Origin: Myxococcus hansupus | GTDB taxonomy: Bacteria > Myxococcota > Myxococcia > Myxococcales > Myxococcaceae | Assembly (NCBI RefSeq): GCF_000280925.3 | Contig: NZ_CP012109.1 | Span: 8,638,501 to 8,702,500, forward strand | Reading direction: 5' to 3' | Length of the DNA: 64,000 nt | Shown here: positions 25,944-35,246 of the stretch, in pieces | Numbering within the stretch: the first letter of the stretch is position 1 | How the letters are laid out: each line of letters opens with the position of its first letter | Translations under genes and position numbers: made by a program | Notes under the pieces: generated by a model | What the model was told of the DNA's origin: nothing | Databases searched by the model: none | What the model saw: the letters and a program-made list of their open reading frames with translations, nothing else

Positions 25944-26723
25944 TCAGCGCTGCGGCAGCGTGGCGAGGAATGCATCGAGCGCGGCGTTGAAGCGCTCTGG
26001 GTCATCCATCATCAACCAATGGCTGACGCCGGAGAACACGGTGTGCGGCGTGCCCGGGTACATCAGGTGGTAGGCGTTGGGTTGGATGAAGGCATCCACG
26101 ACGAGCGTCTGGAACGGGCCCTTGTAATGCGCGAGCACTCGGTCGGAGTCATACGTGAGCATGCTTTCCAGCGCGCCCACGACGACCTCGCGCGGCGTGG
26201 TGTGCAGCCAGCGCATCACGGACTCGTGCGTGTGTGGCTTCGCGTTCTGGAGCGGGGGCGTGTACCAGGCGTCCATGAAGGCGCGGTAGGACTCGGGACG
26301 CGTGCCTTGGTGGAAGCCTTCGAGTTGTTCGGGCGGCAGCGGCGGCATCGTCCCCGCGGCGTCCACGATGACGAGCCCGGCGAGCCGTTCGGGCCAGCGG
26401 CGGGCGTACTCGCCCACGACGTTGCCGCCGAAGCTGTGGCCCACGAGGACGAAGCGCTCCAGGCCCAGGGCGTCGGCCACGGCCTGGACATCCTCGGCCA
26501 CGGCCTCGGCGCCGTAGCGTCCCTGGTCGTCGAGGTCCGATTCGCCCACGCCGCGCAAATCCAAGGACACGGAGCGTTGCTTCAAATGCGCCTGCTGCGC
26601 GGCCCACTGCTCACGTCTGCCCGCGTTGCTGTGGACGAAGACGACGGGGAGTCCGCCGCTGCCGGTTTCCGTGACAGCGAGCCGGCCCGCGGGACCCTGA
26701 ACGGTGCGTGAGTTGGAAGTCAT
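25944..26723 (-). CDS. Alpha/beta hydrolase
   Basis: 259 residues. Typical fold: VVFVHSNAGRREQW (oxyanion region), LDLRGVGESD, the nucleophile elbow GHSFGG (Ser about residue 101) and a late catalytic His in GVSHWLMMDDPERF. Such proteins hydrolyse esters, epoxides or related small molecules; no substrate is indicated. It lies 88 bp downstream of the MFS exporter on the same strand and may share its transcript. The frame stays open upstream to 26966 but lacks coding character there; the ATG at 26723 has no strong ribosome site. Confidence 0.88.
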   Translation of the reverse strand: MTSNSRTVQGPAGRLAVTETGSGGLPVVFVHSNAGRREQWAAQQAHLKQRSVSLDLRGVGESDLDDQGRYGAEAVAEDVQAVADALGLERFVLVGHSFGGNVVGEYARRWPERLAGLVIVDAAGTMPPLPPEQLEGFHQGTRPESYRAFMDAWYTPPLQNAKPHTHESVMRWLHTTPREVVVGALESMLTYDSDRVLAHYKGPFQTLVVDAFIQPNAYHLMYPGTPHTVFSGVSHWLMMDDPERFNAALDAFLATLPQR

Positions 26724-26811
26724 GGCATCGGTGAGAATGGCATGACTTTCAATCCGCGTACCGTAGACCCCTCCCCTCTCACGACACCGTGTTGGATTGT
26801 GGGAACGGCTT

Positions 26812-28068
26812 TCACCCTGCTCGCGCCGAACCCTGCCCTGACGCCATGCCGCTCGCCTCCCCTGCCCCCTGCTGGCGTGTGCGCAGCCGGAGCCCGAAGA
26901 ACGCGGCGAGCCACGCGAGCATCGCCATCGCGGCCATGACGCCCGCCATGGGCATCGCGGTGCCATTGTTGAAAGTACTCACCGCCCACGACGCGCCCGC
27001 CGCCGCGGTGAACTGGAGCGCGCCCAGCGCCGCGGACGCGATGCCCGCGCGCGTGGCGTGACGCTCCAGCGCAATCGCCGCCGCGTTCGGTCCCACCAGG
27101 CCCATGGCGGACACGAAGAGGAACAGCGTCACGGCGATGCCCCACAGCCCCATGAAGCCCGTCCACGCCACCGCCACCACGCCCACCGCCGTAATCACAC
27201 ACAGGCTCAACGCCAGGCGCAGCACCCGGTGCAACGGAAGGTGCGTCACCAGCTTGCGGTTGAGCTGCGCCACGGCAATCAAGCCCATCGCATTGGCGCC
27301 GAAGAACCAGCCGAAGTGCGCTTCCGGAACGCCATACAGCGAGATGAACACGAACGGCGAGCCCGCGATGTACGCGAACATGCCCGCCTGCGCGAAGCCG
27401 CCCGCCAGCGCCGGACCCACGAAGTCCGGGTCCTTCACAATCGCGCCCAGCCGCGACAACACCGTCTGCGAACCCGAGTGCGGCGGCGCCGTCTCCGGCA
27501 GCGTCTTCAACACGAAGGCCAACGCCACCGCGCCCACCGCGGCGAGCACCAGGAAGATGGCTCGCCAGCCGGAGTACTGGAGCACGAAGCCCCCGAGCAG
27601 CGGCGCGAGGATGGGCGCCACACCCATCACCAGCATCAGCCGCGACATCGTCCGCGCGGCGTCGGCGCCGGACCACAAGTCACGCACCACCGCTCGGGGC
27701 ACGACCAGGGCCACCGAGCCCCCGAGCGCCTGCACGAAGCGCATGGCCACCAAGGCTTCCGCGGTGGGCACCAGCGCACAGCCGAGCGAGCCCAGCACAT
27801 ACAACGCGAGCCCCGCATAGAGCGGGCGCGTCCGGCCGAAGCGGTCGATGAGCGGACCGGTGAAGAGCTGGCCCAGCGCCAGCCCCGCGAAACACGAGGC
27901 GAGCGTGAGCTGCACCACGGGCGCGCTGGAGCCGAGGTCCTCCGCGATGCGCGGCAGCGCCGGCAGATACATGTCGATGGACAGCGGCGCGAACGCCGTC
28001 AGCGTGCCCAGCAGCAGCTCGAGGCCGAGCGTGCCCCGCGCGGAGGGTGTGTTCGAAGACGTGGTCAT
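26812..28068 (-). CDS. Bcr/CflA-type multidrug efflux MFS transporter
   Basis: 418 residues with about 12 membrane helices. The opening TAFAPLSIDMYLPALPRIAEDL is the Bcr/CflA (drug:H+ antiporter) signature, followed by the motif A-like loop DRFGRTRPLYAGL. Exports small hydrophobic drugs or metabolites by proton antiport. AGGAGTCC precedes the ATG at 28068. The upstream in-frame extension (to 28188) is Arg-rich and not credible. The alpha/beta hydrolase downstream may modify the same compounds. Confidence 0.9.
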   Translation of the reverse strand: MTTSSNTPSARGTLGLELLLGTLTAFAPLSIDMYLPALPRIAEDLGSSAPVVQLTLASCFAGLALGQLFTGPLIDRFGRTRPLYAGLALYVLGSLGCALVPTAEALVAMRFVQALGGSVALVVPRAVVRDLWSGADAARTMSRLMLVMGVAPILAPLLGGFVLQYSGWRAIFLVLAAVGAVALAFVLKTLPETAPPHSGSQTVLSRLGAIVKDPDFVGPALAGGFAQAGMFAYIAGSPFVFISLYGVPEAHFGWFFGANAMGLIAVAQLNRKLVTHLPLHRVLRLALSLCVITAVGVVAVAWTGFMGLWGIAVTLFLFVSAMGLVGPNAAAIALERHATRAGIASAALGALQFTAAAGASWAVSTFNNGTAMPMAGVMAAMAMLAWLAAFFGLRLRTRQQGAGEASGMASGQGSARAG

Positions 28069-28802
28069 GGACTCCTGAGGGACGAGCCCCGGCGAATAAC
28101 CGGCGCGGCGCCGCCGCACCCAGAATGCGCTCCGGACCCAGAAGCACGATTGCTGGAAGGGAACGCCGGGACTGTACGCCGCAGCCACTTGGCGGCCCTG
28201 CCAGCGCCCACCGGCATGTCAGACCCCCGCGTTATTCATATCCCCGTCGCGCACACGAGGGTGTCGGGCCCTGGCGGCCCGAGCTCGATGCTTCCGTTGC
28301 GCCCTCACCGCCACGGGGCAGATCCACCCGCCCGTGTGTGCGACACCCCATTCCCCCGCGCGCGGCGGCGACACGTCGCGCGCGGGGGAAAAGCGCGGTG
28401 CCCAGCCATGGGGGTTGGGGCCGCGTCAGCGTGGGGCGGGTCTTCGGGCCCGTTGAGCGGGAGAGGTGCCGTCAGCCCGGGGGGGTGGGCGGCACCAATC
28501 TTCTCCCCACGCCGTGAATGACTTTTGCCGCCCATGCCCGGGGGCGAAGTCAGGCTCGATGCCTGGCTCGACCTTCTGGAGGGCGGCCGGTGCGCGCGAG
28601 GCAGACAGCGCCGAACCCCTCCCACTGACTGCCTCGCGCGCTTCCGTGAAATCTCGAAGAGGGAAGGGGAGGGCGCTCGCTCCACCGGGTGCCTGCCCCC
28701 AAGGGCCTTTGCTTGCCAAGGGCCCGGCCGGGAGCCATACGAAGGCGCGAATCGGCGGCGGACAGGTCAGCCTGCCCAGGCCGCCCGCGACCTTCGTGAG
28801 AC
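28069..28802. other. 734 bp intergenic region with long inverted repeat
   Basis: Lies between the MFS gene (minus) and mnmG (plus). No frame here has convincing coding character. The clearest structure is a perfect 12-bp inverted repeat, TTCCCCCGCGCG at 28351-28362 and its complement at 28379-28390, with a 16-base spacer. It can form a very stable hairpin but has no T-tract. The mnmG promoter must lie in the right part; I see no clear -10/-35 pair. Confidence 0.5.
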
Positions 28803-30650
28803 ATGGGACTCCGGTACGACGTCATCGTGGTGGGGCTGGGCCATGCGGGCTGTGAGGCGGCACTCGCCTGCGCGCGGATGGGATTGGCCACGTTGGGCCT
28901 GACGCTGAAGCGCGAGCGTTCGGCAGTGATGAGCTGCAACCCCGCGGTGGGGGGCACGGCCAAAGGCCACCTGGTGCGCGAACTCGACGCGCTCGGCGGC
29001 GAGATGGGCCGCGCGGCCGACAAGGCGGGCACGCACTTCAAGACGCTGAATGCCTCCAAGGGCCCGGCGGTGCAGGCCTCTCGCCTGCTGTGTGACCGCG
29101 ACGCGTACGCGGCGGGCATGCAGGAGGTGCTGTTCTCGCAGCCGAACCTCACCGTGCGCGAGGGCGAGGTGGCCCAGGTGGTGGCGGGCGGCGGGCGCGT
29201 GGAGGGCGTGGTGCTGAAGGATGGCACGCAGGTGGCGGCCTCCGCGGTGCTGCTCACCACCGGCACCTTCCTCCAAGCGCTGATGCACGTGGGCGAGCAG
29301 AAGGAAGTGGGCGGCCGGCTCGGAGACGAGGCGGCGCGTGGCCTGTCCGAATCCCTGCGCGCGTTGGGCTTCACGCTGGGCCGTTTCAAGACGGGCACGC
29401 CGGCGCGGCTGGCGCGCGCGAGCATCGACTGGGCCGTGCTGGAGCCGCAGCCGGGTGACACGGTGGTGCGGCCCTTCTCGTGGCGCACGAAGCGGGAAGG
29501 GGAGGGCGGCATGCCGTTCCCCCGTCAGCCCGAGGTGATGTGCGCCCTCACGGCGACGACGGCCCGGACGCACGAGGTGCTGCGCGACAACCTGCACCGC
29601 TCGCCGCTGTACCAGGGAGACATCGTCGGCCGAGGGCCGCGCTACTGCCCGTCGCTGGAGGACAAGGTGGTGCGCTTCGCCGCGCGCGAGCGGCACCAGG
29701 TGTTCCTGGAGCCCGAAGGGCCCACGTCGCCGCTGGTGTATCCGGCGGGCCTGTCCACCAGCCTCCCGGCGGACGTGCAGCTCACCTTCCTTCGCACCAT
29801 CCCCGGACTGGAGCAGGTGGAGGTGGTCCGCTTCGGCTACGCGGTGGAGTACGACTACGCGCCGCCCACGCAGCTCAAGTCCACGCTGGAGACGAAGGCC
29901 ATCACCGGTCTGTATTTCGCGGGGCAGCTCAACGGCACCTCGGGCTACGAGGAGGCCGCCTTCCAGGGGCTGTGGGCCGGCATCAACGCGGCGCTCCAGG
30001 TGAAGGGCGAGCCGCCGCTGCAGCCGGGCCGCGACGAGGCCCACGGCGCGGTGCTGGTGGACGACCTGGTGACGAAGGGCGTGGACGAGCCGTTCCGCAT
30101 GTTCACCAGCCGCTCCGAGCACCGGTTGAAGCTGCGCGAGGGCAACGCGGACTTGCGGCTGGCTCGGCATGGTCACCGGGTGGGGCTGCTGCCGCGTGAG
30201 GCGCTGGAGCGGGCCGAGGCGCGAGGCCGCGCGGTCACGGAGGAAGTGGCGCGGCTGAAGCGCACCGGCCTGGCGGCGAAGCTGCGCCGTCCCGAGGTGA
30301 CGTATGCGCAGTTGAGCGAAGCCCAGGAGGCGTGGCCCCGACTGCCGCCCGACGTCGCCGAGGAGGTGGAGGTCGAGGTGAAGTACGAGGGCTACATCGC
30401 CCAGGCCGAGCGGGCGGCGGCGCGCGAAGCCGAGTCCACGGACCGGTGGCGGATTCCAGAGGGCTATCGCTTCAGTGAAGTGCGAGGCTTGGGGGCGGAG
30501 GCGGTGGAGAAGCTCACCGCGCATCAGCCGGGGACGGTGGGGCAGGCCCGCCGGATTCCGGGAGTCACGCCGGCCGCGGTGTCGCTGCTGCTGGTGGCGC
30601 TCAAGCGCGGAACCGGTGCACCGGAAGTCTGCTCGCAGCCCGAGAAGTGA
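28803..30650 (+). CDS. mnmG: tRNA uridine-5-carboxymethylaminomethyl modification enzyme MnmG (GidA)
   Basis: 615 residues, family-typical length. FAD-binding dinucleotide fold at the N terminus (YDVIVVGLGHAGCEAALA), then CNPAVGGTAKGHLVRELDALGG, the RFKTGTPAR segment, the GRGPRYCPSLEDKV signature and FAGQLNGTSGYEEAA. The C-terminal helical domain ends with the VTPAAVSLLLVALKR helix. Works with MnmE on wobble uridine of tRNA. Precedes rsmG by 97 bp, the conserved gidAB pair. Confidence 0.98.
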   Translation: MGLRYDVIVVGLGHAGCEAALACARMGLATLGLTLKRERSAVMSCNPAVGGTAKGHLVRELDALGGEMGRAADKAGTHFKTLNASKGPAVQASRLLCDRDAYAAGMQEVLFSQPNLTVREGEVAQVVAGGGRVEGVVLKDGTQVAASAVLLTTGTFLQALMHVGEQKEVGGRLGDEAARGLSESLRALGFTLGRFKTGTPARLARASIDWAVLEPQPGDTVVRPFSWRTKREGEGGMPFPRQPEVMCALTATTARTHEVLRDNLHRSPLYQGDIVGRGPRYCPSLEDKVVRFAARERHQVFLEPEGPTSPLVYPAGLSTSLPADVQLTFLRTIPGLEQVEVVRFGYAVEYDYAPPTQLKSTLETKAITGLYFAGQLNGTSGYEEAAFQGLWAGINAALQVKGEPPLQPGRDEAHGAVLVDDLVTKGVDEPFRMFTSRSEHRLKLREGNADLRLARHGHRVGLLPREALERAEARGRAVTEEVARLKRTGLAAKLRRPEVTYAQLSEAQEAWPRLPPDVAEEVEVEVKYEGYIAQAERAAAREAESTDRWRIPEGYRFSEVRGLGAEAVEKLTAHQPGTVGQARRIPGVTPAAVSLLLVALKRGTGAPEVCSQPEK

Positions 30651-30663
30651 TCAAGAAAGGGGC

Positions 30664-30755
30664 TGTGGACAACGTGTGGGAAACTCTGGGGATTGCCATC
30701 TCCTGAATAATTCCAGTGGTTTGCAGGTGGTTTGACGTGGAGGGCTTGTGGATAA
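30664..30755. promoter_or_regulatory. Cluster of three DnaA-box-like sequences (candidate origin element)
   Basis: In the short mnmG-rsmG gap lie TGTGGACAA (30664-30672, complement TTGTCCACA), TGTGGGAAA (30675-30683, one mismatch to the relaxed box) and TGTGGATAA (30747-30755, the consensus box TTATCCACA on the other strand), all in the same orientation. The intervening TCCTGAATAATTCC is locally A/T-rich. The last box overlaps the rsmG GTG start (30748). Such clustering beside gidAB and parAB fits an oriC or DnaA-regulated promoter; which one is inference. Confidence 0.55.
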
Positions 30756-31401
30756 CGCGCGGTTCGTGGATCGGCTCACGGCGGGGTGCCAGTCGCTGGG
30801 CGTGACGGTGGCGGAGGACGTGGGGCCCCGGCTTCAGCGGTTGATGGCCGAGCTGCTCAAGTGGAACGCGAAGGTGAATCTCACGGCAATTACGGCGCCG
30901 GAGGAGGTGCTGGAGAAGCACTTCCTGGATTCGCTCGCGGTGCTGCCCGAGGTGACGGGCGCGGCGACGCTGCTCGACCTGGGCGCGGGCGCGGGCTTCC
31001 CAGGGCTGCCGTTGAAGCTGGCGTTGCCCTCGATGGGCGTCACGTTGGTGGACACGGTGGGCAAGAAGGTCGCGTTCATCAAGGCGGCGGCGGCGAGTCT
31101 CGGATTGCAGGGCGTGCGCGGACTGCACGCGCGCGCCGAAGGCCAGCCGGAGACGGAAGGGATTCCGCGCGCCGAGGTGCTGATTGCGCGCGCCTTCATG
31201 GACCTGCCGGACTGGCTCGCGCTGGCGCCCGCGTATGTGGAGCCGGGCGGACGTGTGGTGGCGATGCTCGGCAAGCAGCAGACGGACGCGGAGCTGGCGG
31301 CGCGCGCGGCGGAGCGGCAACTGCGCGTCGTGTCCTCGCGGTCGTACCGGTTGCCGTTCTCCGGCGCCGAGCGTCAGGTCGCCGTGTTCGCGAAGGAGTA
31401 G
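30748..31401 (+). CDS. rsmG: 16S rRNA (guanine-527-N7)-methyltransferase RsmG (GidB)
   Basis: 217 residues. Methylates G527 of 16S rRNA using SAM. The family pattern is clear: LLKWNAKVNLTAITAPEEVL, KHFLDSLAVLP, the SAM motif LLDLGAGAGFPGLPLKLALP, and the SRSYRLPFSGAERQVAVFAK end. GTG start with GGAGG nine bases upstream; the start codon lies within a DnaA-box sequence. It is the last certain gene before the repeat/parS region. Confidence 0.96.
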   Translation: MDNARFVDRLTAGCQSLGVTVAEDVGPRLQRLMAELLKWNAKVNLTAITAPEEVLEKHFLDSLAVLPEVTGAATLLDLGAGAGFPGLPLKLALPSMGVTLVDTVGKKVAFIKAAAASLGLQGVRGLHARAEGQPETEGIPRAEVLIARAFMDLPDWLALAPAYVEPGGRVVAMLGKQQTDAELAARAAERQLRVVSSRSYRLPFSGAERQVAVFAKE

Positions 31402-31601
31402 GGCAGGGGAGGGGAGCGTCTCCTCCGAGCGAGCGGCCCGTGAGTCATTCCGGGCCGCCGCGTGAGACGCGAAATCACATCCACTTCCGCTTCGTTCGGG
31501 CGTGGCCCGCCGAGGGCTGCGTGTCTCGCCGTGCGCTCGAGGCAGTTGTGTTCGACGCGGGATGGGTCGAAGGAGTTGGGGGCTGTCGGGTCGCTGTGTT
31601 G

Positions 31602-32034
31602 ATGGCGCCTGCTCGGCTCTTGGCTTGGACGGTCCTGCTGGCGGTCGGAGTGCCCATGCAGGGGCTCACCGTCTTCCTGGTTGCGTGCACGCTCGTGTTC
31701 TTGAAAGGGGCCTCGCGCACTGGGGGCGCCGTGTTGATGACTTTCGAGATGGAGGATCTCTCGGGGACCTCGGGGCGGAAGCTTGAAAGGACGATGCATC
31801 CGCCAGTCGTTCACTTCGTCACCGAGGGTGGTGAGTCCGCGTGGGGAGGGCATGGCCAGCAGCGAGCCCGAGTACCCGCAGGGCGCCACCGTGCCCGTGC
31901 TCTACCTGCCGGATGCTCCCGAGGAAGGACGCATCGGTTTGTTCTCTGAACTGTGGTTGGGCTCGTGGGTCTCCGGACTCGTGACTGTGTTGCTCCGTGC
32001 CTTCACGTTCGTCGCGTGGCACTTCGAACTCTGA
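31602..32034 (+). pseudogene. Frameshifted DUF3592-like membrane protein remnant
   Basis: From the ATG at 31602 a membrane helix (LLAWTVLLAVGVPMQGLTVF) is followed by HPPVVHFVTEGGES. Around 31840 the match moves by one base to the frame giving YPQGATVPVLYLPDAPEEGRI and LFSELWLGSWVSGLVTVLL, ending at 32034. Together these match the DUF3592 plan: membrane helix, P.V.F.T..G, Y..G..VPVLYDP..P..A.ID, then a second helix. The conserved DP is YLP here. A small indel (e.g. an extra base in the GGGGAGGG stretch) breaks the gene, so it is probably dead. No gene-like signal is seen at 31402-31601. Confidence 0.6.
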
Positions 32035-32699
32035 GCGCCGCTGAAGCGGTGCGGTGACGTGTGCGTGATGCATGGTGTCTCGCAGTGGCGTGAAGGGTGA
32101 GGACGGGCTGGTGTCTGCTCAGTGGTCTCGTGGGTGGTGGCTCCCCATCAAGACGGCTTGCTCAAGACCGAGTTGGAGTGATGCACCGAGGATCCTCCCC
32201 GGAGTGGACCCACGCGCACGCGCAACTCAGGGAGGTCATCGCTGTCGTCTGGGGCGGGGCGGTCCACCTTCGACATGCTCGGACTCGACGACATTCGCAT
32301 CGCGCACCTTCCGTCGCTTCATCTCGGAATCGACGTGGAACGGGGCTCGGAATGCGTTCTGGCTCGGCGTTCCAAGCGCAGCTTCGTCAACGGGAACGAC
32401 TGCGATGTGCTGGAGGTGGGGTAGGGCGCTGGGTGACCAGCAGCCCATCGAACCGCTGAGTCAGTCGCCGGACTCCGATTGGGTGAAGGGTGCTCCGACG
32501 GACGTCTCTGTCTTCCGCCATCGTGGGTCACTGGCGCAGTGGTTCGTGCCTGTTCATCCCGGTGAGCGTGAAGACGTCGCGGGACACCTCTGGGGGCTGT
32601 TCATCCAGATGCAGCGGGGTGAGCGGTTCGCCGTCTGCTCGCGTGAGATGCCCGAGTGCCCCTGATGCATTGTCGGTGCGCGTGGTGAGGATGAGCCCA
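32035..32699 (+). other. Possible decayed coding sequence, unrecognised
   Basis: Protein-like stretches appear in different frames: around 32263-32422 (LDDIRIAHLPSLHLGIDVER, ending in a stop) and about 32455-32665 (SLAQWFVPVHPGERE, LWGLFIQMQRGERFAVCSR, then a stop). They are not joined by a common frame and match no family I know. Either a degenerate gene or chance. No intact gene is claimed. Confidence 0.3.
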
Positions 32700-32950
32700 T
32701 CATGCACTGGCTCCCCTGACACCTCTGCTGGTCCGCACAATGCGAACGGGCCGATGCAGATGCGTTCACCATTCATCTGGAGCACCCCGACGCATCGATG
32801 GACCCGCCTGGTGAGAACAGGCTCATGCGGATGCGTTCATCATTCATCTGGAGCACCCCGGCACATCCATGGACCCGCCTGGTGAGAACAGGCTCATGCG
32901 GATGCGCTTCATCATTTCCCGGAGTCCCTGACGCAGTAGCGGGTCCGCGT
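32700..32950. repeat. 71-bp imperfect tandem repeat, about 3 copies
   Basis: ATTCATCTGGAGCACCCC starts at 32771 and again at 32842 (period 71), each followed by a near-identical GGACCCGCCTGGTGAGAACA tract; a diverged copy precedes (from ~32700) and a truncated one follows. The ATTCATCTGGAGC segment faintly resembles a decayed parS site. Confidence 0.75.
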
Positions 32951-33750
32951 GATGACGACAGTCCTCCGCGCTGAGTGCTCCGCTTGAGGCTGGAGCGGAC
33001 TCGCGAGTGACGCACCTTCATCGGTGGTGGCGTAAGAAGGGGAGGGCGCCACGCCTGCTCGTCGTGTCGCCTTGCGAGCAGGATTTCGGGTGCCAGGTCG
33101 CTATCAAGGCGCACTGGCCTTCGAGGGCTCGCAGTCACACCCGACCAGGCTCAGCAAGCGGTTGGCTGAATCGACTCGCGCGGGCGGAGTGACGCGCGAC
33201 GCATCACGCTGACCCTTCAGGGATACAAGGGCCCGGAGTCTTGGGCGAGGTGCGTCGGGGGCATGCTGCCTCTACGTTCCATCGGTTGAGCGATGCCTAC
33301 GCGGTTGCTGTGGCGACTCTCCATGCTGTGCTGCGCACGTGGCTTTGCTGTGCTGGCGCGAGGACGCGGTCATCCGAAGTGCTGCGGCGGAGCCTCCCGG
33401 TAGCCGGAGCTTCGGATGCGGTGAACTTGGGCCGCGTTGGCGATGTGGAGCGAAGTTCTTCGCTGCGAAGTCATCGGCGTGGTCACGGCTTGAATACATG
33501 TCTCCGGCGGAAGCGCTTCCTGTCAGTCCCGTGGGTCGGTTGAACCGTCGCGCATGGGCGAAGTCCTCGTGACCGCGGTGCTCGTATCCTCTTCGAGGTT
33601 CTCGGAACGTCCGTTGTCGTGGGGCGGAACGCAGCGAAGGCGGCATCGGAACCGAGGCTGCTGTGATTCACGTTCCATGTGGAGCAGGGGAGGGGACCGG
33701 ACCTCTCCTCGAGTTTTCATGGCACGCGTGCCGGAGTGAACGTCACCTTC
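32951..33750. other. Non-coding stretch of the centromere-proximal region
   Basis: No frame shows the strong third-position G/C of real genes here, and no protein motif is recognised. A two-mismatch parS-like site, GTTCCATGTGGAGC, lies at 33672-33685. Otherwise nothing is seen. Confidence 0.45.
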
Positions 33751-33909
33751 CTCCGTGGTCGATTCGAAACTCCGTCCTTCGTGGCCGACTCGAAGCGCCG
33801 TTGATGCGAGCTGCGCGAGAGCCACTTCGCCTCCGTGGTCGATTGGTAACTCCGTCCTTCGTGGCCGACTCGACGCGCCGTTGATGCGAGCTGCGCGAGA
33901 GCCCTTCCG
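33751..33909. repeat. 80-bp direct tandem duplication
   Basis: CTCCGTGGTCGATT starts at 33751 and at 33831. The two 80-bp copies differ at only a few positions (for example TCGAAACTCC versus GGTAACTCC) and both end with GATGCGAGCTGCGCGAGAGCC. High identity suggests a recent duplication. Confidence 0.88.
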
Positions 33910-34164
33910 GTCCATGCTTCACGTATCAGGTGGAGTCAGGCGCGCGGCATGGTTGGGCTTCTTCGCGGAGTCGAGGGGGAGGGCTCGCTACTCCAACGGG
34001 CTCAGGCCCGATGCGAACGAGCAGCGGTGTGGTGGATGCCGCTTCGCATGACCAGGTCTTCATGCGGGCTGCGCGCAGGTCCCTGCAGCGCACCGTTCGC
34101 CACGGCCCGAGCGATGGTGTGTGGCGGATGGGAGGTTGGACTCATCGACCCGGCGGAGGTTCCG

Positions 34165-34178
34165 GTTCCACGTGGAAC
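34165..34178. promoter_or_regulatory. parS: parS site (perfect), isolated
   Basis: Perfect 14-bp palindrome GTTCCACGTGGAAC, the ParB-binding centromere site known from Myxococcus and close to the general bacterial parS. It lies 300 bp left of the next site and outside the periodic array. Confidence 0.92.
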
Positions 34179-34464
34179 GGGGAATGGCGTGCACCGCCGC
34201 GCGGAGCTGGAGCCGCACCACTGCTTGAGTGAACTGCTCCTGGTCTCGGCGCATGGAATCGACCGGCGCTGCCATGGCTTCGCGGAGAACCTCCGGTGCG
34301 CCGCTTTCTTTGGGCCGTGCTGCCTCAGGTGAGTGCGGAGCATGAGGTGTTGGCGGCGCAAGGGCAGCGACGCGCGCGGCCTGAGCGCATGGAGGCATGC
34401 CCTTGAGCACCCGGGATGATGACCGCGAGGAATCACCGTGGGCCGAGTTCTGAGTCCGACGCTC

Positions 34465-34478
34465 GTTCCACGTGGAAC
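34465..34478. promoter_or_regulatory. parS: parS site (perfect), isolated
   Basis: Perfect GTTCCACGTGGAAC palindrome, 782 bp left of the dense array, separated from it by the 86-bp tandem repeats. Confidence 0.92.
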
Positions 34479-34620
34479 ACGGTGCCGCTTGGCCGAGGTG
34501 AAGACGTCACCCGGTCGAGGACGCATCGGTCTTCTGCGTGGTGCTGGACTTGAGCCGGTGCTCGCGGTGCGGTCACTCCGGCGAACACCTGCCACCCGTT
34601 CCATCAAGACCGCGTAGGAC

Positions 34621-35030
34621 GCGAAGCCACGAGACGCGGATGGGCCCGGATGAACGCGCGATGCGCGTGCACGGGGCAGCCACGGGTCGCTTCGCATGGA
34701 GAAGTCGCGAAGCCGCGAGACGCGGATGGGGCCGGATGCGCGAGCGATGCGCGTGCATCCGGTAGCCACGGGGCGCTTCGCATGGGGAAGTCACGAAGCC
34801 ACGGAGTCGCGTGGCCCGGATGAACGAGCGATGCGTGTACACGGGGCAGCGACGGGTCGTTCCGCGTAGAGAAGTCGCGAAGCCATGGATGCGCGCGTGG
34901 GCGGGATGAACGAGCGGCGAGCGTTCGGGTACCGCGTTCGCTGATGGCGAGTTCGTGAAGGGGACGCGAAGCCATGGATGCGCGCGTGGCTGGGATGAGC
35001 GATGCGCGGCGTCCGTGGGGCGTCCTGCTT
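34621..35030. repeat. 86-bp imperfect tandem repeat, about 4.5 copies
   Basis: Units beginning (G/A)CGAAGCC start at 34621, 34707, 34793, 34877 and 34966 (periods 86, 86, 84, 89). Shared blocks include GGATGAACGAGCGATGCG and CACGGGGCAGCCACGGGTCG. Copies 1-3 are most alike, copies 4-5 more diverged. It contains no parS, though its unit length resembles that of the parS array. Confidence 0.85.
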
Positions 35031-35246
35031 GAACCCTGGGGCAGGCGCGAGTCCGTGGTGGAGCGATGCGCATGGCTCGTTGGTTCGCGGCCCATGGCCG
35101 GTCGACATGGGGATGCGCGAGCGCGCCGTCACGGACTGGAGCGCATGACGTGTTCACGCTGCCCGTTGAACTCGAGCCCATCGGAACGTCGGTGCGGAAG
35201 ATGCGCGGAGGCGTGACGCACGGGCGGGTGCTCAGACCTCCAGGGG

